From assembly GCF_016598475.1 (NCBI RefSeq), contig NZ_JAEMUX010000003.1, positions 62,001-126,000 on the forward strand: a stretch of 64,000 nucleotides of DNA, given 5' to 3'. Each line of letters starts with the position of its first letter. Position 1 is the first letter of the stretch. A model generated the notes under the pieces. It was not told the origin of the DNA, made no database searches, and saw only the letters and a list, made by a program, of their open reading frames with translations. Shown here piece by piece: positions 17,869-26,453 of the stretch. The position numbers were made by a program, and so were the translations under genes. The stretch is from Streptomyces adelaidensis (GTDB taxonomy: Bacteria > Actinomycetota > Actinomycetes > Streptomycetales > Streptomycetaceae).

Positions 17869-19479
17869 CTACAGGTTGTCCCAGAGGCCGCATCGATGCT
17901 CACTGTGCACGCTCGTACTCAGCCCGTTGCCGCCCTGCGCGGCGGTGCGGAGGGTGAGGATCTTGCCCCCGCCGGCCGGGATCGCGGGCTGGCCCGCGGC
18001 CCGTGGCACCCCGTCGCGGATGAAGGAGCCCCAGTAGTCGGTCATCTGGCGGGACAGCGCCCGCTGCCCGGCGTTCAGCGGTGTCTCCAGGCCGAAGTGG
18101 CGGAAGAGGTACTGCACCTCGTTGACGTGGGTCGCGCCGAAGTCGAAGTCCGTGTCCAGGGCACGCAGCGAGGCGAACGGTGGGGAGGTGCGGTCGGCGA
18201 ACTCGTACGCGTACACCGGTCCGCGCCCGGCGAGGGTCCGGTTCAGCCGCAGGGCGGAGCAGGCGAAGCGCTGGTCGCCCTGGGCGGTGGCGTACGCGAG
18301 GGTCGGCGAGGGGTACGCGGACAGGGGGTAGCCGTCGAGGGCGCGGTCGCCGAAGTCGGTCCGCATGACCTCCGGGTACCGCTCGGCCGTCAGGGGGTCG
18401 CCGGCTCCGTCGAAGCGGCCGAAGGCGAACAGCCGGCCCTCGTCCTGGTTGGCGCCGTTGAGGACGGGCACCCCGGCCGCCGCGCCGCGGACGTACGCCT
18501 GTGAGGGCTGTACGGGCAGGAAGGCGCCGCCGACGACGGGCCCCCAGGCCAGTCCCGCCTGGGCGGCGAGAATCTCCTCGGCGGACTTACCGCGCAGGCA
18601 GGCCACGTCCGCGCAGTCCAGCCTGGCCATGAAGGTCTCACCCTGCGCGACCGCCGCCTCATGGGTACGGGCCGCGCAGTCGCCGTACGCCCCGCTCTGC
18701 ACGATTCCGGCGCGGAAGAGGCCCTTCGAGGTCGGCGAGGCCAGCTGGGTGCAGACCGAGCGGCCGCCCGCGGACTCGCCCGCGACGGTGACCCGGCCGG
18801 GATCGCCGCCGAAGCGGCCGATGTTGGCCCGTACCCAGCGGAGGGCGGCCTGCTGGTCGAGCATGCCGAAGTTGCCGGAGACGCCGTCGCGCGTCTCGTC
18901 GTCGAGGCCGGCCGCGGCCAGGAAACCCATAGCGCCGAGGCGGTAGTTGACGGTCACGACGACGGTGCCGGTGCGGCGGGCGAAGGCATCGGGCACGACG
19001 TCCTCGCCCGCGCCCGCGGTGAGCCCGCCGCCGTGCAGCCAGACCATGACCGGGCGGTGTGCGGTGCCTGCCGGGGCGTACACATTGAGGTCCAGGCAGT
19101 CCTCGGTGTGGCTCGGCTGCTCGTAGCCGGGGTCCCAACTCGCCGTCTGTACACATCTGTCGCCGAACTCCCGTGCCTCCCGCACCCCTTGCCAGGGCCG
19201 CACGGGCCGGGGCTCGGTCCAGCGGAGGTCGCCGACGGGCGGCTGGGCGTAGGGGACGCCGAGGAACTGCCGCCCCTCGGCGGTGGATTCCCCACGGACC
19301 CAGCCGGCGTCGGTCCGGACGAGGGCCGACCCCGAGGCGTCCGGCTGGGAGCTGTCCGCCCGCGAGGTGGCCGCCTGGGCGGGTGCGGGGGTCAGGAGGG
19401 CGGCGGCGAGGGCGATCGCCGCTACGCCCGAGCGCCGTGAACGGGCGGCGCCGGAACTGCGTGACACGGTTTCTGACAT
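17869..19479 (-). CDS. Secreted type-B carboxylesterase
   Basis: The 536-residue alpha/beta hydrolase has a signal peptide (about 1-36, RSR-rich start then hydrophobic, ending PAQA-A), the oxyanion region WLHGGGLTAG, the nucleophile elbow GESAGG with S236, and late motifs with Glu and His (THVNEVQYLF near the end). It hydrolyses carboxylic esters outside the cell. Six or more cysteines suggest disulfides. It is monocistronic; no regulator is adjacent. Confidence 0.92.
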   Translation of the reverse strand: MSETVSRSSGAARSRRSGVAAIALAAALLTPAPAQAATSRADSSQPDASGSALVRTDAGWVRGESTAEGRQFLGVPYAQPPVGDLRWTEPRPVRPWQGVREAREFGDRCVQTASWDPGYEQPSHTEDCLDLNVYAPAGTAHRPVMVWLHGGGLTAGAGEDVVPDAFARRTGTVVVTVNYRLGAMGFLAAAGLDDETRDGVSGNFGMLDQQAALRWVRANIGRFGGDPGRVTVAGESAGGRSVCTQLASPTSKGLFRAGIVQSGAYGDCAARTHEAAVAQGETFMARLDCADVACLRGKSAEEILAAQAGLAWGPVVGGAFLPVQPSQAYVRGAAAGVPVLNGANQDEGRLFAFGRFDGAGDPLTAERYPEVMRTDFGDRALDGYPLSAYPSPTLAYATAQGDQRFACSALRLNRTLAGRGPVYAYEFADRTSPPFASLRALDTDFDFGATHVNEVQYLFRHFGLETPLNAGQRALSRQMTDYWGSFIRDGVPRAAGQPAIPAGGGKILTLRTAAQGGNGLSTSVHSEHRCGLWDNL

Positions 19480-19615
19480 GAGCCGTCACTCCTTCGTGCA
19501 GGCCGTCGTGGTGCAGCACGTGTGCGGGTGTCGGCGGGGAAGCTAGGGCCGTCAGTGACTCGTGTCAATGAAGTGAACAGCCCGAAGCCCGATGAACCGG
19601 AAGAAACCGTCCGGG

Positions 19616-19680
19616 TTTCGGGGCTCGGATTCGGAGCTGGATTTCGGGGCTGGATTTCGGGGCTCTGATTTCGGGTTTCG
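19616..19680. repeat. Degenerate tandem repeat between esterase and thioesterase genes
   Basis: Three to four imperfect units of about 16-17 bp, each containing ATTTCGGGG or a close variant, fill the gap just 3' of the thioesterase gene. The role is unknown. Confidence 0.6.
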
Positions 19681-19681
19681 T

Positions 19682-20134
19682 TCAGCCGTTGGGGCGCAGG
19701 GTCCAGACGACGGTCATCTCGCCGGTCACGGCGCCGTCGGCACGGCGGATGGCGATGGTGACGGGGAACTCGGGGCGCTGCCCCGCGTCGAGTTCGGCGA
19801 CGACGTCGGCGGCGGGGCGACCGAGCGTGGCGGTCGCGGTCACGACACCCATCGCGAGCTTCTTGTACGCGATCTCCGCGCCGACCGCGAGCGGCACGGC
19901 CCGGGAGAGCTGGTCCCCGAACGCGGCGAGCACGACCGCTCCACTCGCCGTCTCCCCCAGCGTGAACATCGCTCCGGCATGCGGCCCGCCGACGTGGTTG
20001 TGGTACTCCCCCTGGTCCGGCAGCGCCACCACGGCCTTCTCCGGCGTGGTCTGCAGGAACTCCAGCTTCAGGGTCCTGGCCATCGGCACCGTGGCGGCGA
20101 GCATCTCGCCGATCGACATCTGGTCTGCGCTCAT
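19682..20134 (-). CDS. Hot-dog fold thioesterase (PaaI/DUF4442-like)
   Basis: The 150-residue protein has the single hot-dog domain with HNHVGGPHAGAMFTLGETASG, the usual PaaI-type motif where Asn/His and a later Asp act on acyl-CoA thioesters. I prefer ATG 20134 (M-S-A-D-Q); an upstream ATG at 20152 is possible, since neither has a strong ribosome site. It stands alone and its substrate is unknown. Confidence 0.85.
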   Translation of the reverse strand: MSADQMSIGEMLAATVPMARTLKLEFLQTTPEKAVVALPDQGEYHNHVGGPHAGAMFTLGETASGAVVLAAFGDQLSRAVPLAVGAEIAYKKLAMGVVTATATLGRPAADVVAELDAGQRPEFPVTIAIRRADGAVTGEMTVVWTLRPNG

Positions 20135-20343
20135 GACCGGGATGTTACCCATGAGTAGGCAACGCTGGCCAGGGGCGGGAGTGTGATCTCGGCCGAGGGG
20201 GGCGCTCAAGGGGACGACGCGTCGGCCGGGTCGTGGTCAAAAGTCATCGCCCCGGGGGTTTTGGAGCCGTTCGTCCCGAGTGCAAAGCCCCATCGTGGAC
20301 TCCCGTGGCACCCCGCCCCCCGGCGCCTCTATGGTTACGAGCC

Positions 20344-21414
20344 ATGTGGCCAGGACAGCAGCAGCCGCCCGGGGGCGAGCACCAACCGCAGCAGCCGAAC
20401 CCGTACCAGCAGCCGGGGTACGAACAGTCGGGGCAGCAGGGACAGCCGGGACAAGCGGGATACCCGCAGCAGGGGCACCAGCAGCCCAACCCTTACCAAC
20501 AGCCGGGATACCAGTCGACAGGACAGCAGCCCCCGTACGGGCAGCAGCCCCAGTGGGGCACGCCGGCTCCCGTGGGACCGCCCGCGCCACCGGTTGCGCC
20601 GGGCGGAGGCGGCGGCAACCGGACGAAACTCGTCGCGATCGTGGCGGCCTCGGCCGTCGTCGTGGCCGCCGGTGTGACCGGATTCCTTGTCCTCGGCGGA
20701 GACAAGGAGAAGACGCAGACGCAGACCCAGTCTTCGCCCTCCCCGTCGCCCTCCGTGTCGGAGACCGCCACGGACAACCCGCGCGGCGACGAAGCCGGGG
20801 CCAAGCCGACCATCGACGGCTGGAAGGTCGTCGTCAACCCCAAGTGGGGCACGGCCTTCGACGTCCCCGCCGAGTGGGACGTCAAGTCGCCCGACACCTT
20901 CATCGGCTTCGAGGACGGCGCGAAGGACGACGGATCGGTCCTCATCGGTATGTCGGCGCCCGCCTACCTCAAAGAGAAGTGGTGCACCTCCGACGACGAC
21001 AAGGACGGCAACGAGTCGGACAGCGCCCTCGCCGCCGTGGGCACCAAGGGCCAGCAGGGCGCCAAGGGCACCGAGGACATCGCCCGCAACGACTCGGCGT
21101 GGTGGGTCTTCGGCGGTTACACCGACCAGAAGGACGCCTCCAAGAAGCTGATGACCATCGGCAAGCCCGAGGCGTACACCACGACCTCGGGCGTCGAGGG
21201 CAGCGTGGCGACCACATACTCGAAGGGCGTCGCCAAGAAGGGCAAATGCGACACCGACGGCAAGGCGACGACGTTCGCGTTCAAGAACTCGGCCGGTGAC
21301 TTCGTCTCCTGGACCTTGCACAGCGCCAAGGACGTGAAGGAGGAGGTCCCGGACGCCACGGTGAAGAAGATCCTCAGCACCGTACGGCTGTACGGCGAAC
21401 CGACGGGCGGCTGA
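20344..21414 (+). CDS. Membrane-anchored hypothetical protein with Pro/Gln-rich N-terminus
   Basis: The 356-residue protein starts with a cytosolic Pro/Gln/Gly-rich tail (about 1-90; repeats of NPYQQPGY), then one membrane helix about 98-120 (KLVAIVAASAVVVAAGVTGF), a Ser/Pro/Thr linker and an extracytoplasmic domain of about 210 residues with paired cysteines (KWCTSDDD, KGKCDTDG). Such proteins are common in Streptomyces and resemble sensor-like partners of envelope systems. I do not recognise the outer domain. Confidence 0.85.
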   Translation: MWPGQQQPPGGEHQPQQPNPYQQPGYEQSGQQGQPGQAGYPQQGHQQPNPYQQPGYQSTGQQPPYGQQPQWGTPAPVGPPAPPVAPGGGGGNRTKLVAIVAASAVVVAAGVTGFLVLGGDKEKTQTQTQSSPSPSPSVSETATDNPRGDEAGAKPTIDGWKVVVNPKWGTAFDVPAEWDVKSPDTFIGFEDGAKDDGSVLIGMSAPAYLKEKWCTSDDDKDGNESDSALAAVGTKGQQGAKGTEDIARNDSAWWVFGGYTDQKDASKKLMTIGKPEAYTTTSGVEGSVATTYSKGVAKKGKCDTDGKATTFAFKNSAGDFVSWTLHSAKDVKEEVPDATVKKILSTVRLYGEPTGG

Positions 21415-21507
21415 GTCGGCGCGGGCCACTGGAGCGGCGCCGTCGTCCTCTCGTAGCCGTCTCCACGTGGCCCGATCCGGCCGTACGCCCTGAGGAAACG
21501 GTTTGGC

Positions 21508-22899
21508 ATGAGTGGCCGGGGCGACGATAGTCGGCAGGTGACGACTCCCGCCGCCTTCCGTCGCCGCCCCGCCTGGGCCGGTCGCAACTACACCCTGCTG
21601 ACGACGGCCGCGGTCGTCACCAACCTGGGCAGCCACGGCGCCCTGATCGCGGCCGCGTTCGCGGTCCTGGAGACGGGCGGCGACGGCGGGGACGTCGGTC
21701 TGGTCGCGGCGGCGCGGACGCTGCCGCTGGTGCTGTTCCTGCTGATCGGCGGCGCGATCGCGGACCGGCTGCCCCGGCACCGGGTGATGGTCGCGGCGAA
21801 CGCCCTCAACTGCCTCTCGCAGGCGGCCTTCGCGGTGCTCGTCCTCACCGGGGAGCCGCTGCTGTGGCAGATGATGCTGCTGTCCGCGCTCGGCGGCACC
21901 GGGCAGGCGTTCTTCAACCCGGCCGCCGAAGGCATGCTGATGTCCTCGGTCACCGCCGAACAGGCGGGGCGGGCCTTCGCGTTGTTCCGCTTCGCCTCGC
22001 AGGGCGCCACCATGAGCGGCGCGGCCCTCGGCGGTGTGATGGTCGCGGTGATCGGCCCCGGCTGGGTGCTCGCGGTGGACGCGGCCGCCTTCGCGGTCGC
22101 CGGCGGCCTGCGCGCCTTCCTCGACGTGAGCCACGTACCGGAGCGCGAACCGGGGCACGGCCTGCTGTCCGATCTCCGGGACGGCTGGCGGGAGTTCACC
22201 GGCCGCACCTGGCTGTGGGCGATCGTCGTGCAGTTCTCCCTGGTCAACGCGGTCATCGTCGCCGCCGACGCGGTGTACGGCCCCCAGGTCGCCCGTGACA
22301 GCCTAGGCGGCGCCGGTCCATGGGGCCTGGCCCTGGCCCTGTACGGGGCCGGCAACGCCGTCGGAGCCCTCCTCATGACCCGCTGGAAACCGCGCCGCCT
22401 GCTCCTCGTGGGCGTCCTCTGCGTCTTCCCCTTCGCCCTGCCGTCCGCCGCGCTCGCCGTGCCGGTGCCGATCGCCGTACTGTGCCTCACCATGTTCGTC
22501 AGCGGTCTGTCGATCGAGGTGTTCGGCGTCTCCTGGATGACCGCGCTGCACCAGGAGATCCCCGAGGACAAGCTGTCCCGCGTCTCGGCCTACGACTGGT
22601 TCGGCTCGGTGGCGATGGTGCCGCTCGCCGCCGCCCTGGCGGGCCCGGCCGAGGGTGCCTTCGGGCGTACGGCGGCCCTGTGGGGCTGCGCCGCGCTGTG
22701 TGTGGCGGCCACGGCTGCGGTGCTGTGCGTACGGGACGTACGGAACCTGACCCGGCGCAGCCCGCCGGTGGCCCTGGCCAAGCCAGACGCTCGACCGGAA
22801 ACCCCGCCCGACGCCGAGCCGGGCACCATGCCCGCCACAGACCCCGACGCCGGGCCCGGTTCAGCCGATGCCGAAAGCCCCGTCGGGCGGCTCGGGTGA
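21508..22899 (+). CDS. MFS transporter, MFS_3/macrolide-efflux type
   Basis: The 463-residue protein has about 12 membrane segments and the MFS_3 pattern (GTGQAFFNPAAEGMLMS, ADRLPRHRVMVAANALN). This group exports drugs or siderophores. ATG 21508 is preceded by GAGGAAA; a GTG ten codons later is an alternative. The C-terminal tail is rich in Pro/Asp and overlaps the 3' end of the convergent gene by 39 bp. Confidence 0.9.
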   Translation: MSGRGDDSRQVTTPAAFRRRPAWAGRNYTLLTTAAVVTNLGSHGALIAAAFAVLETGGDGGDVGLVAAARTLPLVLFLLIGGAIADRLPRHRVMVAANALNCLSQAAFAVLVLTGEPLLWQMMLLSALGGTGQAFFNPAAEGMLMSSVTAEQAGRAFALFRFASQGATMSGAALGGVMVAVIGPGWVLAVDAAAFAVAGGLRAFLDVSHVPEREPGHGLLSDLRDGWREFTGRTWLWAIVVQFSLVNAVIVAADAVYGPQVARDSLGGAGPWGLALALYGAGNAVGALLMTRWKPRRLLLVGVLCVFPFALPSAALAVPVPIAVLCLTMFVSGLSIEVFGVSWMTALHQEIPEDKLSRVSAYDWFGSVAMVPLAAALAGPAEGAFGRTAALWGCAALCVAATAAVLCVRDVRNLTRRSPPVALAKPDARPETPPDAEPGTMPATDPDAGPGSADAESPVGRLG

Positions 22900-23715
22900 C
22901 GGTACGGCGTCCTCCTCGCGCACGGGGGCGGCGCCGCCGATGAAGTCGCGCAGCGCCGGGCCGTGTTCGACCCGCGCCGGGAAGGCGTCGGCGGCGGTGC
23001 GCCGGGCCAGGGTGGCGACGTCGAGCGGCTGATGGGCGGCGACGAGCACCGCGTTCCCGAACCGTCGGCCGCGCAGCACCCCCGGTTCGGCGATCAGCGC
23101 CAGCTCCTCGAACACCATGGCGAGCGTGGCAAGTTGGGACCGCAGGAACGCGAACGGCGCGGCATCGGCGAGGTTCGCGAGGTACACCCCGTCCACGCGC
23201 AGCACCCGCTCGGCGGCCCGCGCGTACGCGACCGTCGTCAGGTGCGCCGGGACCCGTGAGCCGCCGAAGACGTCCCCGACGAGCACGTCGGCGGAGTCCG
23301 AGTGGGCCGCTTCGAGCCATTCCCTGGCGTCCGCGCCGTGCAGCGCGATCCCCGCGTCCTCGGGCACCGGCAGGTGCTCCACGACCAGTTTCAGCAGCTC
23401 CCGGTCGGCCTCGACGACGTCCTGCCGCGACCCGGGCCGGGTGGCCGCCACATACCTGGGCAGCGTGAGCGCTCCCCCGCCGAGATGCAGCGCGTCGAGC
23501 GCCCGCCCCGGCTCCCCCACCGTGTCCAGCACATGGCCGAGCCGCCGCGCGTACTCGAACTCCAGATGTGTCGGCTCGTCCAGGTCCACATACGACTGCG
23601 GCGCCCCGTCGACCGTCAGCAGCCAGGCCCGCTCCCGGTCGATGTCGGGCATGAGCTTGGCGGTCCCCTGGTCGGTGACCCGGGTGACGGGTATGGGCTC
23701 GTTCACGGCTCCCAT
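22861..23715 (-). CDS. Spermidine synthase-like methyltransferase-fold protein
   Basis: The 284-residue Rossmann protein has the spermidine-synthase-like features: SYVDLDEPTHLEFEY, LHLGGGALTLPRYVAA for the cofactor loop, VVEADRELL and VLVGDVFGG. Polyamine-site residues are not clearly kept, so it may be one of the widespread synthase-like proteins without spermidine activity. ATG at 23715; an internal start near residue 17 cannot be excluded. Confidence 0.85.
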   Translation of the reverse strand: MGAVNEPIPVTRVTDQGTAKLMPDIDRERAWLLTVDGAPQSYVDLDEPTHLEFEYARRLGHVLDTVGEPGRALDALHLGGGALTLPRYVAATRPGSRQDVVEADRELLKLVVEHLPVPEDAGIALHGADAREWLEAAHSDSADVLVGDVFGGSRVPAHLTTVAYARAAERVLRVDGVYLANLADAAPFAFLRSQLATLAMVFEELALIAEPGVLRGRRFGNAVLVAAHQPLDVATLARRTAADAFPARVEHGPALRDFIGGAAPVREEDAVPSPEPPDGAFGIG

Positions 23716-23746
23716 TCTGGGGGCAGGAGCGCCCCGGCGGGGACGC

Positions 23747-23787
23747 GGGGGACCGCGCGGCCGGCCACGACCGGCCCGCGATCCCCC
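23747..23787. terminator. Terminator of tuf3
   Basis: A strong interrupted stem (outer GGGGGA/TCCCCC, inner GGCCGG/CCGGCC) follows the tuf3 stop on the minus strand, ahead of the spermidine-synthase-like gene. Confidence 0.7.
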
Positions 23788-23803
23788 ATCCCCCGCGCCC
23801 CGC

Positions 23804-24973
23804 CTACTGAACGGCGGTCACGGTCCCCGCCCCGACGGTCCGGCCGCCCTCACGGATCGCGAACCCGAGCCCGGGCTCCAGAGGAACCTCACGGCCCAGC
23901 TCCACATTCATCGTGATCCGGTCACCGGGCCGCGCGACGGCGAGCTCACCGAGGTCGACGTCCCCGACCACATCCGCCGTACGGATGTAGAACTGCGGCC
24001 GGTATCCGGTGGCCACCGGAGTCGTACGACCCCCCTCGCGCGCGGACAGCACATACACCTGCGCGGTGAAGTGCCGACGGGGCACGACACTGCCGGGCGC
24101 GGCCACCACGTGCCCACGCCGGACGGTGTCCCGCGCCACCCCGCGCAGCAGCAGGGCCACGTTGTCCCCGGCCTGCGCCTCGGACATCGGCTTGCCGAAG
24201 GTCTCCAGCCCGGTGACGACCGTCTCGACGTCGGCACCGAGCACTTCGACCCGGTCGCCCACGTGGACGGTGCCCCGCTCGACGGCCCCCGTGACGACGG
24301 TCCCCCGACCGGTGATCGTGAGGACGTTCTCCACGGACAGCAGGAACGGCGCGTCCACATACCGCTCCGGCATCGGAACGTATGTGTCCACCGCGTCCAG
24401 CAGCGCGTCGACCGACGCCGTCCACCGCGGGTCCCCTTCGAGCGCCTTGAGACCGGAGACCCGTACGACGGGTACGGAGTCGCCTCCGTAGCCGTGCGCG
24501 GTGAGCAGCTCGCGGACCTCCAGCTCGACGAGGTCCGTCAACTCCTCGTCGCCCGCGTCGGCCTTGTTGAGGGCGACCACGATGTGGTTCACGCCGACCT
24601 GCCGGGCGAGCAGCACATGCTCGGCGGTCTGCGGCATGATCCCGTCGAGCGCGGAGACGACGAGGATCGCCCCGTCGAGCTGCGCGGCCCCGGTGACCAT
24701 GTTCTTGACGTAGTCGGCGTGGCCGGGCATGTCGACGTGCGCGTAGTGCCGGGTGTCGGTCTCGTACTCGACGTGCGCGATGTTGATGGTGATGCCGCGC
24801 GCCGCCTCCTCCGGGGCGCGGTCGATGCGGTCGAACGGCACGAACGTGCCGGCCCCGCGCTCGGCGAGAACCTTGGTGATGGCGGCGGTCAGGGTGGTCT
24901 TGCCGTGGTCGACATGGCCCATCGTGCCGATGTTGAGATGCGGTTTCGTGCGGATGTAAGCCGTCTTGGACAT
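23804..24973 (-). CDS. tuf3: Divergent elongation factor Tu (EF-Tu3 type)
   Basis: The 389-residue GTPase delivers aminoacyl-tRNA to the ribosome. G1 GHVDHGKT, G2 RGITIN, G3 DMPGHADY, G4 NKAD and G5 SGLKAL are present; G3, G4 and G5 deviate from the housekeeping DCPGHADY, NKCD and SALKAL. The divergence and the absence of fus, rps and rpl neighbours mark it as the extra Streptomyces EF-Tu. Related tuf3 genes are known for low expression and antibiotic-resistance-type changes. GAGGT lies 7 nt before ATG 24973. The upstream region contains paired hairpins. Confidence 0.93.
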   Translation of the reverse strand: MSKTAYIRTKPHLNIGTMGHVDHGKTTLTAAITKVLAERGAGTFVPFDRIDRAPEEAARGITINIAHVEYETDTRHYAHVDMPGHADYVKNMVTGAAQLDGAILVVSALDGIMPQTAEHVLLARQVGVNHIVVALNKADAGDEELTDLVELEVRELLTAHGYGGDSVPVVRVSGLKALEGDPRWTASVDALLDAVDTYVPMPERYVDAPFLLSVENVLTITGRGTVVTGAVERGTVHVGDRVEVLGADVETVVTGLETFGKPMSEAQAGDNVALLLRGVARDTVRRGHVVAAPGSVVPRRHFTAQVYVLSAREGGRTTPVATGYRPQFYIRTADVVGDVDLGELAVARPGDRITMNVELGREVPLEPGLGFAIREGGRTVGAGTVTAVQ

Positions 24974-25551
24974 GGCGGTACCTCGAAGCCTCTTCAGCGG
25001 TACTGAGTGATGACCCGGGGCGCGACTCGAGCGCGCGGCCGGGACGGGGACCCCCAGGTTCTGCCGACCCTCCCCCTGCGGGGTCCGCCGGAATCTCCGG
25101 GAAGGGTCAGCTTCGGGCGCCGTCTGCGGCTGCCGCGACGATCAGAACGGCAGCCTTCGGCGCATCCGCGGTTGCCGCGGATGCTGCGAGGAGGAAGGTC
25201 TGCCGGAACATGCGTCGATCATCGTCGACACGTCCGCCCACGTCGAATGGTTTTCGTGGCGGGTGAGTTGAGGGGGCGAAGGGAGGCCGGTTGGCCGTCG
25301 GACGCTCTGCGAGGTTCCGTGAGAGCTCATGGGCCGAAGGAGAGATGCTTCACAGGACGGCGTACGGGGTGAACGGGGGCACGGTGGCGTGCGTGTTCCG
25401 GAAGACGCAGGCGGCGAGGTTTGCGGCACCCGTCGGGCCGCTGCCCCGGCTCTGCCGGGCCGGGCCGGGCGAGCCTGCCGTTCCGCTTGCTGTGACGCCC
25501 GTGAGACGTTCCGTACGGCATACACATACACAGGTCGGTTACCGTCGTCGA
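24974..25551. other. Long intergenic region between tuf3 and the VTT gene
   Basis: No convincing gene is seen in this 578-bp stretch. It should hold the tuf3 promoter and leader (left half) and the promoter of the plus-strand VTT gene (right half). Two neighbouring hairpins are listed separately. Open frames here lack codon bias and ribosome sites. Confidence 0.6.
25128..25184. promoter_or_regulatory. Tandem hairpins in the tuf3 upstream region
   Basis: The first stem pairs GGCTGCCG 25128-25135 with CGGCAGCC 25148-25155. The second pairs GCATCCGCGG 25162-25171 with CCGCGGATGC 25175-25184 around a 3-nt loop. Both lie 155-211 bp before the tuf3 start. They could be an attenuator or leader structure, or a terminator of upstream transcription. 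Confidence 0.5.
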
Positions 25552-26334
25552 ATGCTCGATGCCACCACCCGCTCTGGGGGCACCGCCACGGTCCTTCCGC
25601 GGGCCACCGCCACGGAGCTCGCCGTCGCGACACCCCTCGCCGTCCCGGCCGTACCGCTGGGTCGCACCGCCCGCTGGAGCAGAGCGCTGCTCTCGCCGTG
25701 GGCGCGGTTCTCGCTGCTCGTGGCCATGCTCGTGGGCGCCGTGTCGACCGTGCTGCTGTTCGAACCACAGCGGCTGCTGGCCGACGGCTGGCCGCCCCAG
25801 CTGAACGGCGGCGCGGCGGCCGTGGCGTTCGCGGTGGCGTACGGGCTGTGCACGGTGGCCTTCGTGCCCCGGCCGATCCTCAACCTCGCGGCGGGCGCCC
25901 TCTTCGGCTCCCAGCTGGGCCTGGCCTCCGCGCTCGCGGGCACGGTTCTCGGGGCCGGTATCGCCTTCGGCCTGGGCCGGATCCTCGGACAGGACGCGCT
26001 GCGCCCCCTGCTTCGCCACCGCTGGCTGAAGTCCGCGGACGGCCAGCTCAGCCGCCACGGCTTCCGCTCGATGCTGGCGGCCCGGCTCTTCCCCGGGGTC
26101 CCGTTCTGGGCGGCGAACTACTGCGCGTCCGTCTCCCGCATGGGCTACCTGCCCTTCCTCCTCGCCACCGCCCTCGGCTCCATCCCGAACACCGCCGCAT
26201 ACGCCGTAGCCGGCGCCCGAGCCTCGGCCCCGACCTCACCGGCCTTCCTGATCGCCATGGCGGCCATCGCCGTACCGGCCCTGATCGGCGCGACCGTGGC
26301 TTGGCGCAAGCGCCACCACTTGCGCGCCCGCTGA
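25552..26334 (+). CDS. TVP38/TMEM64 (VTT) family membrane protein
   Basis: The 260-residue protein has five or so membrane segments and the VTT core (FVPRPILNLAAGALFG, then RLFPGVPFWAANYCASVSRMGYLPF). The family is related to DedA and is linked to lipid scrambling or envelope stress. The first 45 residues are an Ala/Thr-rich cytosolic extension. ATG 25552 lacks a strong ribosome site, and the frame is open upstream, but similarity starts only later. A strong hairpin follows the stop. Confidence 0.87.
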   Translation: MLDATTRSGGTATVLPRATATELAVATPLAVPAVPLGRTARWSRALLSPWARFSLLVAMLVGAVSTVLLFEPQRLLADGWPPQLNGGAAAVAFAVAYGLCTVAFVPRPILNLAAGALFGSQLGLASALAGTVLGAGIAFGLGRILGQDALRPLLRHRWLKSADGQLSRHGFRSMLAARLFPGVPFWAANYCASVSRMGYLPFLLATALGSIPNTAAYAVAGARASAPTSPAFLIAMAAIAVPALIGATVAWRKRHHLRAR

Positions 26335-26350
26335 CGCCCCTGGGGGGATC

Positions 26351-26385
26351 GGCGGGGGATCGGCCCGAAGGGCCATCCCCCCGCC
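26351..26385. terminator. Strong hairpin after the VTT gene
   Basis: GGCGGGGGAT plus GGCCC pairs with GGGCC plus ATCCCC and CCGCC around a 3-nt loop, with one bulge. It lies 17 bp after the stop and faces the convergent thiolase gene, so it may stop both transcripts. Confidence 0.8.
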
Positions 26386-26386
26386 A

Positions 26387-26432
26387 GGGGCGCGGGGAAC
26401 TGCGCGACCAGCCCCCACCGGCCCGCACCCGA
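26387..26432. repeat. Dispersed intergenic repeat, copy 2
   Basis: A near-identical counterpart of the element at 15543-15588, with GCGCGGGGAACTGCGCGACC and a CCCGCACCCG tail. Both copies lie 3' of a plus-strand gene and in the same orientation. Confidence 0.75.
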
Positions 26433-26453
26433 CCAACAACCCCTCGGCCAACA

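Noticed and set aside
16432..18504. A 690-codon plus-strand frame and other long frames over DedA, esterase and EF-Tu genes
   Set aside because: They cover several real genes in other frames and have arginine/glycine-rich low-complexity products typical of shadows.
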